Part shown: positions 1-9,947 of the stretch, in pieces
Numbering within the stretch: position 1 is the stretch's first letter
How the letters are laid out: every line of letters starts with the position of its first letter
From: Rachicladosporium sp. CCFEE 5018
Taxonomy: Eukaryota > Ascomycota > Dothideomycetes > Cladosporiales > Cladosporiaceae
Assembly (NCBI GenBank): GCA_002077045.2
Contig: KZ111153.1
Location: forward strand, 959,681-1,023,680
Reading direction: 5' to 3'
Length of the DNA: 64,000 nt
Made by a program: the position numbers and the translations under genes
Notes under the pieces: model-generated
Told to the model about the DNA's origin: nothing
Database searches by the model: none
Seen by the model: the letters and a program-made list of their open reading frames with translations, nothing else

Positions 1-672
1 TGTTGCCGCAACCGCCGTGACCCTTCTGCTTCAGCTTCGCCTTAGGATCGCTGAAGTCGTCACCACCGTCATCCTGAATGTCCGGCTCGCAGATCATCTT
101 GGCCTTGCAGATCTTGTGCACTGCCTCGAAACGGCGCTTGGCCTCACGCATCCTGATCGCCTGGGCGAAAGCTGGGTTGCGCTAGTGAAGTCATGTCAGC
201 TTGAATGTCCGGAACATCGGGAGCGCAATGCGCGATGATGATGATCAGGAACATACTTCATCTTCCAAAAGCTTGCCGCAGTTGTGACAGACGGACTCAA
301 GGATGGCCTTGACTTTCTTGATGAAGCCTAGTCACGTGCGCATTAGCGAAATGAAATGTTAAACATAGAAAATGTCAGCCTACCAGGATGGTACACAGGG
401 ACAGCCAACTCGATGTGGCCGAAGTGACCAGGACACTCTTGCTGGCTCTCGCCGCAAGTTGCGCATCGGTAGGCGCGGTCGATGGAGCCGAGTTTAGGGT
501 CATTCAAGCCCTTCTCGCGCGGCCTGTGGCGCTGCTCGTCCATGGTCTCGGGGTACTCGATGTGGCAAACACTCATGTTCTTGATCTCCTCGGGCGAGAA
601 GAGTCCGAATTGTATCTCTTTCACCGTCTTGAGTGGCGCACTCGAGTGCGGGAATCCGAGTGGGCTCGCCAT
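1..672 (-). CDS. RPB1: RNA polymerase II largest subunit, N-terminal part (partial)
   Basis: Largest, catalytic subunit of nuclear RNA polymerase II; only the 5' end is in the window and the gene runs off the left edge. Exons read on the minus strand: 672-384, 327-257, 181-1, joined by two GT-AG introns of 56 and 75 nt; both joins keep the frame (a Gly codon split at the first). The N-terminus has the clamp-core sequence with VKEIQFGLFSPEEIKNMSV, then the first zinc-binding cluster (CATCGESQQECPGHFGHI), and exon 2 carries CHNCGK, the second Cys pair. Exon 3 continues with NPAFAQAIRMREAKRRF and ends with the Gly-Gly-Cys-Gly before the window edge. All of this is the order of the family. It is divergent from SWD1, with a shared upstream region of about 740 bp. 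The start is the first ATG and gives the expected N-terminal length. Confidence 0.95.
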
Positions 673-1409
673 GGTTTCGGCGAAGTACTACGGTTCGCGT
701 GTGGATGCTATACTGTGCAGAAGTCGTGCTGTGTGGATACCTCGAGCGCTTTGAAGTGATTTCAGTGGAATTCTCGACTGCACGCGCGCCCGTCACTGCT
801 GCCTCCGCCTCCCCCTATCGCACCACGCAACCTCTGAGAGGCGCGCCTCCGCCCTTACTTCACTCGCCCCGACTCCACGATTCCGTCTATCCGGACTACT
901 TTGCTGCCGGTAATGGCGGTGATGATATTACGCGCGTGGTGCGCAGGTGGCGATGCAATATGAATGCAGGTGTGATGTGAAGGCGTCGTGCGCGCAGAGT
1001 CGGCGGCCAGCCAGCGACTTGCTGCGAGTCGCGCAATATTACTATGAAAGCGTAGAAGGGTTTGTGACTGCGAGTGAGTATCGCGGCGATCCTGGCGATA
1101 TCTCTGCGTCGTGGGTGGGAAGTGTCGTGGTGGATGGGGTGAGGCCGTGATCGCGCTGTCTTTGGGCTTCTGCAGCGGGAGATGCGGGAGGCGGCTTGGC
1201 ACAGCTGAGTCACGGAGCAGAGCCGCACTAGACCCAATGCAGACTGACAGAGTCGAGATATCGACACGTGAAGTCCAACTGTGCTGTGAGTGAAGGTCCA
1301 GCTGCACGCGAGACTCGTGGGAGATGGATGTAGTGAACTGAGTATGGCTATGGATTGAAGCGTCTCGCCGGCTGATTGAGCCACCACCACCACCACCCCC
1401 ATTGCCGCA
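673..1409. promoter_or_regulatory. Shared divergent upstream region of RPB1 and SWD1
   Basis: Gene-free 737 bp between two divergent starts, so it must hold both promoters and 5' UTRs. It ends with a CAC-rich run (about 1380-1400) just before the SWD1 start. Long antisense open frames here have no family features and are treated as chance. No specific factor site is claimed. Confidence 0.5.
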
Positions 1410-2828
1410 ATGAACCTCCCCCTCTCCGACCCCACCCTCCTGGCGCAAGATATCCCCGAGATCCTCACGGCGCGTCTGCGCTCCTCTGGCCAGGCAGTCT
1501 GCATCCGCTTCTCCCACCGCGGCGATCTGCTAGCCTCAGGCACGACCAAAGGCACCATCGCCATCTTCGACCTCGAGACCAATGGCGTTGCGCGCAAGCT
1601 CAAGGGTCACACCGCTGGTCGCGCCATACAGTCGCTGTCATGGGACAAGAGCGGGCGGTACTTGCTAAGCTCCAGCATCGACTGGAAGATAGTGCTGTGG
1701 GATCTGCAAGATGGAAGCAGACTGCACACAGTAAATCTGGGCGCGCCTGTCTACATCGCCCAGCTGCACCCCTCGGGCATCTCGCAGTGTGTCGCTGCGC
1801 TGTATGAGTACCGCCCAGTGCTGGTCGACTTCAGCACCAAGCAAGCCAAGCAACACCCTCTGCCTAATAGTCCGAAGCGTGCTGCACATGAGGATGGAAG
1901 CGATAAGCCAGACGCGAAGCTCTTCACCACCGTCGCCGTCTTCACCCCCTCAGGCAGCCACATCATCACCGGCACCACCAAAGGCTGGCTGAATGTCATT
2001 CACACCGCCACGCGCGAAGTGGTCTACAGCACCCGCCTCTGCGCCAAGCCCATCCTGCTCATCCGCCTGAGCTCCTCAGGCCGCGATCTCCTGGTCAACG
2101 CCTCAGACACCATCATCCGCACGATCAAGCTCCCAGACTTTTCCAACCCGAACCTCCAGCCCGACAGCATCAATCTCGAAGTCGAGCACAAATTCCAGGA
2201 TGTTGTCAACCGCCTCTCGTGGAATCACGTCTCCTTCAGCAGCACAGCAGACTATGTCATGGCGTCCACGCTCATGAACCACGACATCTACATCTGGGAG
2301 CGCGGGCATGGATCGCTCGTGAAGATCCTCGAGGGACCAAAAGAGGAGTTGGGAGCAGTTGAGTGGCATCCCACGCGACCCTTCGTTGCAGCATGCGGAG
2401 TAGAGAGCGGGAAGATCCATATCTGGGGTATCAACACACCACAACGATGGAGTGCACTCGCGCCTGACTTTGCGGAAGTGGAAGAGAACGAAGAGTATAT
2501 CGAGCGGGAAGATGAGTTCGACATACAGCCTGACGAGGAGATTCGACAGCGTATGCTAGACCAGGAGGACGAAGAGGTGGACGTACTCAGCGTCGACATC
2601 GGGCAGCTTGAGAGAGAGGGCGTGATGAAGGGGAGCGCCGAGGCTGAGGTGTTCAGAATGCCCGTGCTTGTGGGCGCGGATGAGAGTGATAGCGAGGATG
2701 AGATGGTGGCCATTGGCACTGGGCAATTCAGGAGGAAGAGTACGGCGAGGGAGGATAGTGAATTCTTGGAGGGCGAGGATGGGGAAGGAGTGGCTGCGGC
2801 GGGGACTAAAAGGAGAAGGGGTGAATGA
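1410..2828 (+). CDS. SWD1: COMPASS (Set1C) WD40 subunit Swd1 / RbBP5-like
   Basis: Scaffold subunit of the Set1/COMPASS histone H3K4 methyltransferase; works in the nucleus. Single exon, 472 aa. The N-terminus (MNLPLSDPTLLAQDIPEIL) resembles the family start. WD40 blades follow: residues about 30-60 (FSHRGDLLASGTTKGTIAIFD), 70-100 (LSWDKSGRYLLSSSIDWKIVLWD), then weaker blades, one with the AVEWHPTRPFVAACGVESG pattern near 310-330. The C-terminal third is acidic (EEVDVLSVDIGQ and many Glu/Asp), as in RbBP5 and Swd1, where this tail contacts partner subunits. It ends in a basic KRRRGE. Divergent from RPB1. Other WD40 proteins are possible, but the combination of N-terminus, length and acidic tail points to Swd1. 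Confidence 0.88.
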   Translation: MNLPLSDPTLLAQDIPEILTARLRSSGQAVCIRFSHRGDLLASGTTKGTIAIFDLETNGVARKLKGHTAGRAIQSLSWDKSGRYLLSSSIDWKIVLWDLQDGSRLHTVNLGAPVYIAQLHPSGISQCVAALYEYRPVLVDFSTKQAKQHPLPNSPKRAAHEDGSDKPDAKLFTTVAVFTPSGSHIITGTTKGWLNVIHTATREVVYSTRLCAKPILLIRLSSSGRDLLVNASDTIIRTIKLPDFSNPNLQPDSINLEVEHKFQDVVNRLSWNHVSFSSTADYVMASTLMNHDIYIWERGHGSLVKILEGPKEELGAVEWHPTRPFVAACGVESGKIHIWGINTPQRWSALAPDFAEVEENEEYIEREDEFDIQPDEEIRQRMLDQEDEEVDVLSVDIGQLEREGVMKGSAEAEVFRMPVLVGADESDSEDEMVAIGTGQFRRKSTAREDSEFLEGEDGEGVAAAGTKRRRGE

Positions 2829-3423
2829 GGGACCATCCTACGCCATACACGGATCACAAGAACGCTAGGCAGGTCTGATCAGAGCTGCAACTCTAGCCAC
2901 ACAGTCTGCTGTGTCCGCAGAAACTGCGCGAGCGCTACAGTGGTGCGAAGACTTGATAGCGACAGTTTCACAGCATCTTCCGCTGCCGCCTGGACGTCGC
3001 CGAGGTCACTACGCCGACTTAGCACCAGAGTCGTAACCGATCATGAGAGCCAAGAGAGCAGGTGCGCCACAAAGCACTGTTAGAGCACGCGCAGAAGTCA
3101 ACGAGTTCCGGAAAAGTCATAAGACTAGACGAGTGAAGTCCGCGAGCTGGGAGCCCTCGAGTCGGCTGTATTCGCATTCGTATACTCGATGCGTTCAGCG
3201 AGCTGCTGAGCAATCTGCGCCCGGAGTTGAAGACATGAAGTGGCGGCCGAAGTAATGGAAATGCCGGGTCAGTTTTGTAGAGTCGGGCAGGCACTGAGGT
3301 TGACAGCTGTACGATGAGCCTACAATTCGTTCTTGCATTTTTCTCACAGTCGTCTATGCTTCCATACTGACGTCCAGATGCGGATACACTGAAGAGTACA
3401 AAGAACAAAGACCGAGGAACACA
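2829..3423. other. Intergenic, nothing recognised
   Basis: About 595 bp between SWD1 and the decayed kinase. Small frames exist on both strands (for example one of 129 codons on the minus strand, without a clear ATG start). None has a recognisable domain, so no gene is called. Confidence 0.4.
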
Positions 3424-5278
3424 ATGGCTACCACTTCGAGTTTACGTCTGGCTGACAAAGGACTTGACTACCTCCGCACGCAGACCACTGTACCCTGCTA
3501 GCCCACTGTGCCGAGTTTTCGGACTCATAGAAGGTGCTAGGTCGGGTCTGCCTCTTGACATAGGCCCCAAGAACGATCCCACGGGCGATGCTGGGGTCAG
3601 CAATAGCGGGATTCAGAGCTATCGAACCGACCACCCCCTTATAGAACTCACGGTGGCACGCGGCGTCATTGAGATTCAGTCCTCGGCAGAAGAATCAGGC
3701 AATGAAGATCCGAATGCGCCTTCACCATACGACACAGCCTCACAGCAGCCTCTCTTCCCGCCCCGTCGTGGTCCGCCTGCAAACTCGGAGGATGATTGTG
3801 AGCTCTGCGAGAGACTGACAGATGTTCTAATTGAGACTGATACGGGTTTGCAGGGCCCGACATAGAGACAGACAACTTCGATGCCCAGCCCACAGACTCC
3901 GAGATAGCGAGACGGGCGGCCGTGCGAGCGGCGTCGATGGATGCCTCCACGAAATGGCATAACGGCAATGCCCTTGGCAAAGGTGCTTATGGGGTGGTAT
4001 TCGCTGCTTATAAACTGGATAAGAATCAGCTGATTCGTGATATTGCTGCTGTGAAGGACGTGTACATGAGACGACATCAGTGGGATATGTGGACTCACTG
4101 GGCAATTCTCTCCCGACAATCGAGCTCACGTGGACGCTGAGCTACCTGGCTAACATCCTCTCCGCAGGACGGCGACGTGAAAGACCTTGAAGACCGCGTC
4201 CCCATCGAAGTCGCCGTAATGCAAACCCTCAGACCCGCCGGCCAGGGCTCCGAGAAGACAGTCAAGCTCCGTCACGCCTGCCCCGTAGACGACTACAAGC
4301 ACACCTATTGAATATACAGCGACTACTGCCTTGGCAGTCTAAGCGACGCGATCAAGTCCCGCGTTGAATCGATCGAAGAAGGCGACCCTCAATTCGACGA
4401 ATCCTCTCGAAATGGCTCGAAGACGCCACAGACGCCTGCATCCTGCTATACGAAGGCTCCTCTACAGCCGCCACGCAACCATGGCGAAAGATCGTACACC
4501 GCGATATCAAGCCCGGAAACATGCTGATCGACCACCCTCGCAAAACCGGCGAGTAGCCCGCGGTGACAGTATGTCGCATGGCGGACTTCGGCGCAGCAGT
4601 CTTCACGGACGATGACGACTCACACAACCCAATGAGCTATAATTACGGCGCCGGCACCGAGGGCTTCCAGCCTAGAGAACTCGTCACCGGATCGCATCGC
4701 CTCGGACTAACGCAATTCGGCCGCGGCAAGATAGGCGATCATAGCAAATCGGCGCGACCATGATAGCCGTAGCTGATCTGACACCGCATCCTGGTGGGGA
4801 TAACTTTGACCCCGACTTCACGGACTGTGTGGCGCGACCTGGGCAACGGCTCTACAGTGAAACGCTCAAGCAACTGTTGTACTGGTGTACCCGCGTGGAC
4901 GCGGAGGACCGTGTTGACTTACACACGCTACAGCGGACTATCCGGCAGCATACCAGAGGCGTAGGAGCCGGAGACTCCCCGGACTTTGCTAATGGTGCTC
5001 GACACGAAGATGACGATTTCAGAATGCGGTACGTGCCTAAGTGGCCTAACAGGTGGGTGTACAGGTATCACATGAGCGCTCCAAGGAGAAAGGAGTCCGA
5101 CTTGCCACCTCGACCGGCCAATGAGGAGGATGAGATTGATAAGGAGGATACAGCCTCTGATGAAGGGGATCAACGGCACCCAGTCGGAATCTCTTCTGAC
5201 CTAGGATCGCGCAGGTTCTCTGCTGTTGAGGGTGGAGCACGAGAGAGCTATAATGAGGATGAGATAGAGAGTGATTGA
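3424..5278 (+). pseudogene. Decayed serine/threonine protein kinase, relative of the next gene
   Basis: Kinase pieces lie in order but in shifting frames. From 3464 there is an open frame; the sequence resumes one frame over near 3858. The Gly-rich loop GKGAYGVVFAA and an Ala-x-Lys (AAVKD) lie at about 3979-4060. EVAVMQTLRPAG follows at about 4205, then an in-frame stop after DDYKHTY (4309-4311). The catalytic loop IVHRDIKPGNML is in a different frame at about 4492-4530, followed by another stop, then MADFGAAVF (DFG) at about 4578. The late helices (QIGATMIAVADL, then LYSETLKQLLYWCTRVDAEDR) are open only in the 3' frame, 4760-5278. Introns could account for one break but not for all. The C-terminal block matches that of the intact kinase downstream (RFSETLIDLVEQCVRGRGRDR), so the pair looks like a tandem duplication with one copy lost. 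Sequencing error is a less likely alternative. Confidence 0.75.
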
Positions 5279-5802
5279 CTAGCTCGACGGACTTGGAAGG
5301 GGAGGAGAGGATCACAGAATCTCGTATATGAGCTTAAGCTCTTTGTCAGACGTCGAGAAGCACTGGTGTGATGTTTTCGAGCGTACTGTCAGTCTCGGAA
5401 AAACACGGGCAAGTAGGATCTGGACGCTGATGATATGCCGGTCCAGCTGTAACGTTTGTGCAATCTCATTATTCCGTGTCTTCGATCTGCATACTTCAAC
5501 TGCTACACCCGCGAACACACCACGTGTCGCACGTGGGTGGTAGCCTGAATCATCCGCAGACAGAACAGGACGATGTGAGCCCGGCTGGTGTGATTCAACA
5601 AAGAGACATCGGGAATCCGGATCCGGAAGATACAAAGCAGCGGCAACAGAATCTGCCTACGAACTATGCTAGGCCAGATCTCACTGCGTATTGCAGAGCT
5701 CTCAGTTGCAGTGGTGTCATCGGTATCGTCGCTGCAGAGCTAGTCGCAAACCGTCAACGGTATCGCCTCGCCCTTGTCCCCTAATAGTAGTCACCGTTCA
5801 CC
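5279..5802. other. Intergenic, nothing recognised
   Basis: 524 bp between the decayed kinase and the intact kinase. A frame of about 108 codons (5458-5784) has no domain and no codon pattern that supports a gene. This stretch should hold the promoter of the kinase at 5803. Confidence 0.4.
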
Positions 5803-7611
5803 ATGGCCCGGAAGAAAGCCGCGGCAGCCACGGCAGTCGGCACGCGCAAATCGGTGCGAGGCAAAGGGAAGAGGAAGCAGGAGGGTGAGGAAGAGGAGCC
5901 GTTGGGTGAGGAGGACGAGCAACCCAAAGCAAAGAAAGTGAAGATCAAGAAAGCCCCAGCCAAGAAGCCAGCGAAGCAGACCAATGAGGGAGACGATGAA
6001 GGAGACCATCCAGATCCGGCACCGCGACCTCAGAGAGGTGGTAGGAAACCCGCCGTGAAAAAGGGTAAGGGGAAGCAACCGGCTCGACCTGCAATTGGGT
6101 CTGATAACGCTGGCGAAGGTCGTGCGCCGCCAGTATCTGGGCCAGGCGAGGATGCCGCCGAAGGTGCTGCACCTGCCGATCCTGCTCCACTTGAGGGCGC
6201 CGCGGGTGCTGACAACCTAGACGACGAAGCTCGGGCAAAGCTCGCAAATAGAAGAGAACTTCTCGAGTACACCAGAACCCACCCCTACGATGCTGGCAGA
6301 TGGCAGCAAGTTGCGCTCGGGTCGGGCGGGGATGGCGATGCTTACATCCTTTTCCAAGTCGGCGAGGACGGCACTGTCAGCGACAGAGTAGTGATGAAAG
6401 ACGCTTACTTCGAGCCTCAGTACTGGAATGACTGGACGAAGTGGTCCGGTCCGCCTTCACTACGGCGCGTCAATGAGGATTTGTGTATGCCGAATGAGCC
6501 TCATATGATGATAGGGTTGAAGAAGGCGGGATCTCCCAATACCGTCGTGATTCGTGCTTGGGAGAAGGATTATGATAGGATGTTTATGCGAATCTTGATG
6601 GGTATGTTTGGCTTGACTTACGGTTAAAAACGCCGTTACTGATAAGGTGCGCAGAATATTGCCCACATGGAGATCTTTGGGACATCATGCCAGAGGAGTT
6701 CGTGACTTGGAAGAACAATAAGAACAAGTTGTTGAAGTCCGCAGTACAGGCCCCCGATATCCCGGAAGCTGCGCTTTGGAAATTCTTCCTGGATCTGACA
6801 AATGCGTGCCTCTTCATGGCATACGGCACACTCGACGGCGATAATGGTGCTATTGACGGCTGGCGATCAATCGTGCACCGAGACTTGAAGCCTGACAACG
6901 TCTTCTTGTCAGAACCGCAGGAGAATGACTGGCCATCGTATCGAACGGCGCGTATTGGCGACTTTGGGATGGCTGTGTATACACATCTTGGAGATCCCGA
7001 GAACCCGCAGGGATATTTCATGCGGAGTGGACTGGGCACTATTGGCTACATCCCGTGAATGAACCACGCAGCATACTACCTACCTGTCTCTATCACTGAC
7101 ACCCAGTAGAGTTGAACACATCATCAGGAACCGGGACGATGGGGGCCGCCAATACTTTGACCAGCTCGATCCCGATGCGTCGAATGTGTGGGGTATTGGT
7201 GCTCTAATCATGAGGATGATGTAAGTTGGACATTCGCTTCGCGTAGAGCCGGAGACCCAATAGACTGACCAACGTAGGACACGTGAAGCAGATCCCTCCC
7301 AGCCGGATTACGCGCGCGATACGCTTCCTGACGACCCGTCTGAGCCACAGTTTACGCCCATCTCCAGGACGAGATTCTCCGAGACGCTCATAGATCTCGT
7401 AGAGCAGTGTGTCAGGGGGCGTGGAAGAGATCGAATATTGCTCATGGATCTCCGGCGACGAATCCTGGAGCATATCGTACGGAATGCAGACTGTATTCGG
7501 CTGCAGAGTGCTGTGAATGGCCCTGGCGAGGCAGGGAGAGCGTTCCACCTGGAGTTCGATCGGGTGGACAAGTACAAGCGCCACTTCGCTCGACCTGCTC
7601 GTGGTAGATAG
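5803..7611 (+). CDS. Serine/threonine protein kinase with basic N-terminus
   Basis: Four exons: 5803-6601, 6655-7054, 7107-7220, 7278-7611; all three introns are GT-AG, 52-57 nt, and keep the frame (548 aa). The first 130 residues are Lys/Arg- and Glu-rich (MARKKAAAATAVGTRKS, KKVKIKKAPAKKPAKQ), so nuclear location is plausible. The kinase domain has a Gly-rich loop near 171-182, Lys199 in VVMKD, a catalytic loop HRDLKPDN at 341-348, DFG at 369-371 and a short activation segment ending GTIGYIPRVE where most kinases have the APE motif. A C-terminal block after the VWGIGALIMRMM helix is shared with the broken kinase upstream. Catalytic residues are present, so it is probably active. I do not recognise the subfamily; it resembles lineage-expanded fungal kinases rather than a named housekeeping kinase. 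Confidence 0.82.
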
Positions 7612-8065
7612 TGCCGCTAAATGAAGTGTTCCTAGTGCGTCAGCAGAGTACGACAGCCCAAGGCTTCGCTGCAAGACGCATGTCTTGATCTTGATCACAT
7701 CGTCGGAGAGCACGCTATCAACTGCGGAACGCTGCTGAGAGTCGACCTGCTAGAAAATCGTCTCGGAAGAACTGCCACAGAGAGGGATCGGATCGACTCG
7801 TGGCTTGTCACCAAGGTGATTGCTTGTAGACTTAAAGGGAGGTCGCGAGGACTAAAGTTAGACTTTCCAACCTAGCGGCCGTCCCCGCAGTTGGCAACTG
7901 ACGTCCAAGCGAACGAGCTGCACTGGAACGGTCACAGACGAATCACTAGATACAAGCGCCACAGCCGCGCGCGGGACTGAAGGCAGGTCGTTATCGCTGA
8001 GGCGTATGAGCTGATCTTTTCGCGTCCATCGCAGCGCCAGCTGCTATGCGTAGCCCACCTTGATC
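7612..8065. other. Intergenic, nothing recognised
   Basis: 454 bp without a supported gene; holds the 3' end of the kinase transcript and the promoter of the membrane glycoprotein. Confidence 0.4.
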
Positions 8066-9256
8066 ATGCCCTTTCCACTTTCCTTCCAGTCCAGCGTTCC
8101 ACCCTCCCAAGACTACTCCTCTTCATTGCGCCTGCCCGCGCAAAGGCGCGTCTCGATACCGAGTTCGCACCGATTAAACACAATTACCGAAGGTCCCCGA
8201 CCAGCAAACACTTCAGGGCCGGCCTTTCAGCCAAGGTCGATTTTGCGCAACAGTGTCGGCTCGTCGCAAGCAGCGTCAACGCGCACCGCGCCGCCGCCGT
8301 ACACATGGAAAGCTGAGCCGCACGCCGGAGAGAACGGGCTTGCGCCTGTGGAAGGCGATGAATTGGCGGAGCTGAGACGGAAGGAGGGTTATAAGGACGT
8401 GAAGCGGGGAGGATGGGGAAGATTCGTCCTGATCGCATTGGCCGTTCTGGCTATCATTGCGCTCGCTGTAGGGCTGGGCGTAGGTTTGACGATGGGCAAG
8501 AAGAAGACTCAGCAAGCTGCGTCGAGTACAGTCGGTAATTCTGGGGGTCAGTCCACAGGCGCACCATCTGGGACAGGAAGTCAACAGCAGTTCCCACTGG
8601 GTGAATGGAGCTTCGTCACGGCACTGCGGACTGTAGCAACGAATTGCACATCGAATGCCGCGACCTGGAGCTGCTATCCATACACGGTCTTCGATGCTTC
8701 GGACGCTGCCACGAACACTAGCAGCCTCGCGACCTTCAACTGGGTGATCAGCAACACCTCCAGCATCTATGCCACTAATGCCACAGAGATCACGAATGAA
8801 TCAGGGATTCCTGCCAACCTCTCCATTAGCAGCACGAACAACCCTTTCGCCCTCAGCTTCACCGATGTTAGCTTAAGCTATGTTGCTGTTGCTGGGAACG
8901 TCTCGTCTCCACACTATACGTTCAGCTTCAACCTACCGAAGACAGTCGTCCCCTCACCTTCGGTCACACCGGACAACACAGCAAGCCAGTGCTTCTTCAA
9001 CAACACTATTCTCTCAGGCGCGCTGTACCTCCATGCGGATCGATCGTTTCTCGGTAGCGATCAAGTTACAAGTAATGCAACAGGGAGTGACTCGAACTGG
9101 CCATATGCTGTTGAGATTAGCCAGACGAGTGCGGGTGGTCAAGGAGTGCCCGACTGCTACGGGATTGCAAACGGTCAGACTGGGAAGCCGATTGTGAATG
9201 AGCTTGATCCGCAGCGGGCGAGCGACGAGTGTATATGTCAATATAGGAACTACTGA
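8066..9256 (+). CDS. Type II single-pass membrane glycoprotein, unknown function
   Basis: 396 aa from the ATG at 8066; an in-frame TTG six bases upstream is not a normal fungal start. Layout: a Ser/Pro/Arg-rich cytosolic part (1-118) with PRSILRNS and APPPYTW, basic residues, one membrane segment at about 119-144 (VLIALAVLAIIALAVGLGV), a Lys cluster, then a Ser/Thr/Asn-rich outer domain of about 250 aa. That domain has many N-glycosylation sequons (NCTS, NTSS, NATE, NESG, NVSS, NATG) and several Cys, ending with DECICQYRNY. There is no signal peptide before the membrane segment, so N-in/C-out topology is expected. Single-span proteins of this layout are widespread in Pezizomycotina, but I know no assigned function. 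Single exon. Confidence 0.8.
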   Translation: MPFPLSFQSSVPPSQDYSSSLRLPAQRRVSIPSSHRLNTITEGPRPANTSGPAFQPRSILRNSVGSSQAASTRTAPPPYTWKAEPHAGENGLAPVEGDELAELRRKEGYKDVKRGGWGRFVLIALAVLAIIALAVGLGVGLTMGKKKTQQAASSTVGNSGGQSTGAPSGTGSQQQFPLGEWSFVTALRTVATNCTSNAATWSCYPYTVFDASDAATNTSSLATFNWVISNTSSIYATNATEITNESGIPANLSISSTNNPFALSFTDVSLSYVAVAGNVSSPHYTFSFNLPKTVVPSPSVTPDNTASQCFFNNTILSGALYLHADRSFLGSDQVTSNATGSDSNWPYAVEISQTSAGGQGVPDCYGIANGQTGKPIVNELDPQRASDECICQYRNY

Positions 9257-9947
9257 ATGAACTCATGAGTAATCTGCTTGATCCCCTACTGTGTTACCAT
9301 AACTACTGTATCGTCGCTCACAGAAAGTCTGAAGTGCCTTGAGGAAGTATTATGTCGACCACGAGTGTCTACTTCCGCCACCCGCACCAACGAGAGAGCA
9401 TCTGTTAGGCGCAGTGCTGTGCGCCAGCCTGCATAAGACACCGGTCGACCTTTCGTTGTAGTGGTAGAGTGTAGAGACGCGTCGGCGACAAACTCGCGCC
9501 CTGAAAGATGCTATTCGTTCCAGGAGGTCTGATTTTTTTAGAACGGCATAATCGACGTCGATGTTGGTCGTTGAAGCGAAGATATGGTGGCACGAGCGTC
9601 GGGTGCGACTTATCACAAACGCCGTGCATTGACTGCACCTTCCACATGTACGCAGATCTCTATTGGATCGTAAGGTACGACTGGCGATAAGTGCACCTTC
9701 CGTCGTAGCGAGGAGGAGAAGCAGCTATCAGGTCACTTGCGACTGGCTCGAGAGCGACATTGGCCGACCATACCTTATCGCATAGCCCACCACAGGCCGT
9801 TTGCAACGCGTTTCGTGAACGCACGGAATTCTACGTCACCCTCGATCACTGTATAAGACATCGGAATCGGTCAGGCTCAGTGAGGCTCAGGGGCACGGTT
9901 GAACGCTATGAGGCGCTGGCGACAACCCCGTAGGAGACGAAGTAGCG
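9257..9947. other. Intergenic, nothing recognised
   Basis: 691 bp between two plus-strand genes. Short overlapping frames only; no RNA gene or repeat seen. A TATA-like TATAAGAC lies at about 9851, roughly 95 bp before the next start. Confidence 0.4.

Noticed and set aside
855..1603. Long minus-strand frames opposite the SWD1 5' region
   Set aside because: No domains, low-complexity composition; they lie over a shared promoter and the start of a conserved gene.
3019..3408. Possible small minus-strand gene with a hydrophobic C-terminus
   Set aside because: No ATG at the frame start, no consistent splice model, no family resemblance.
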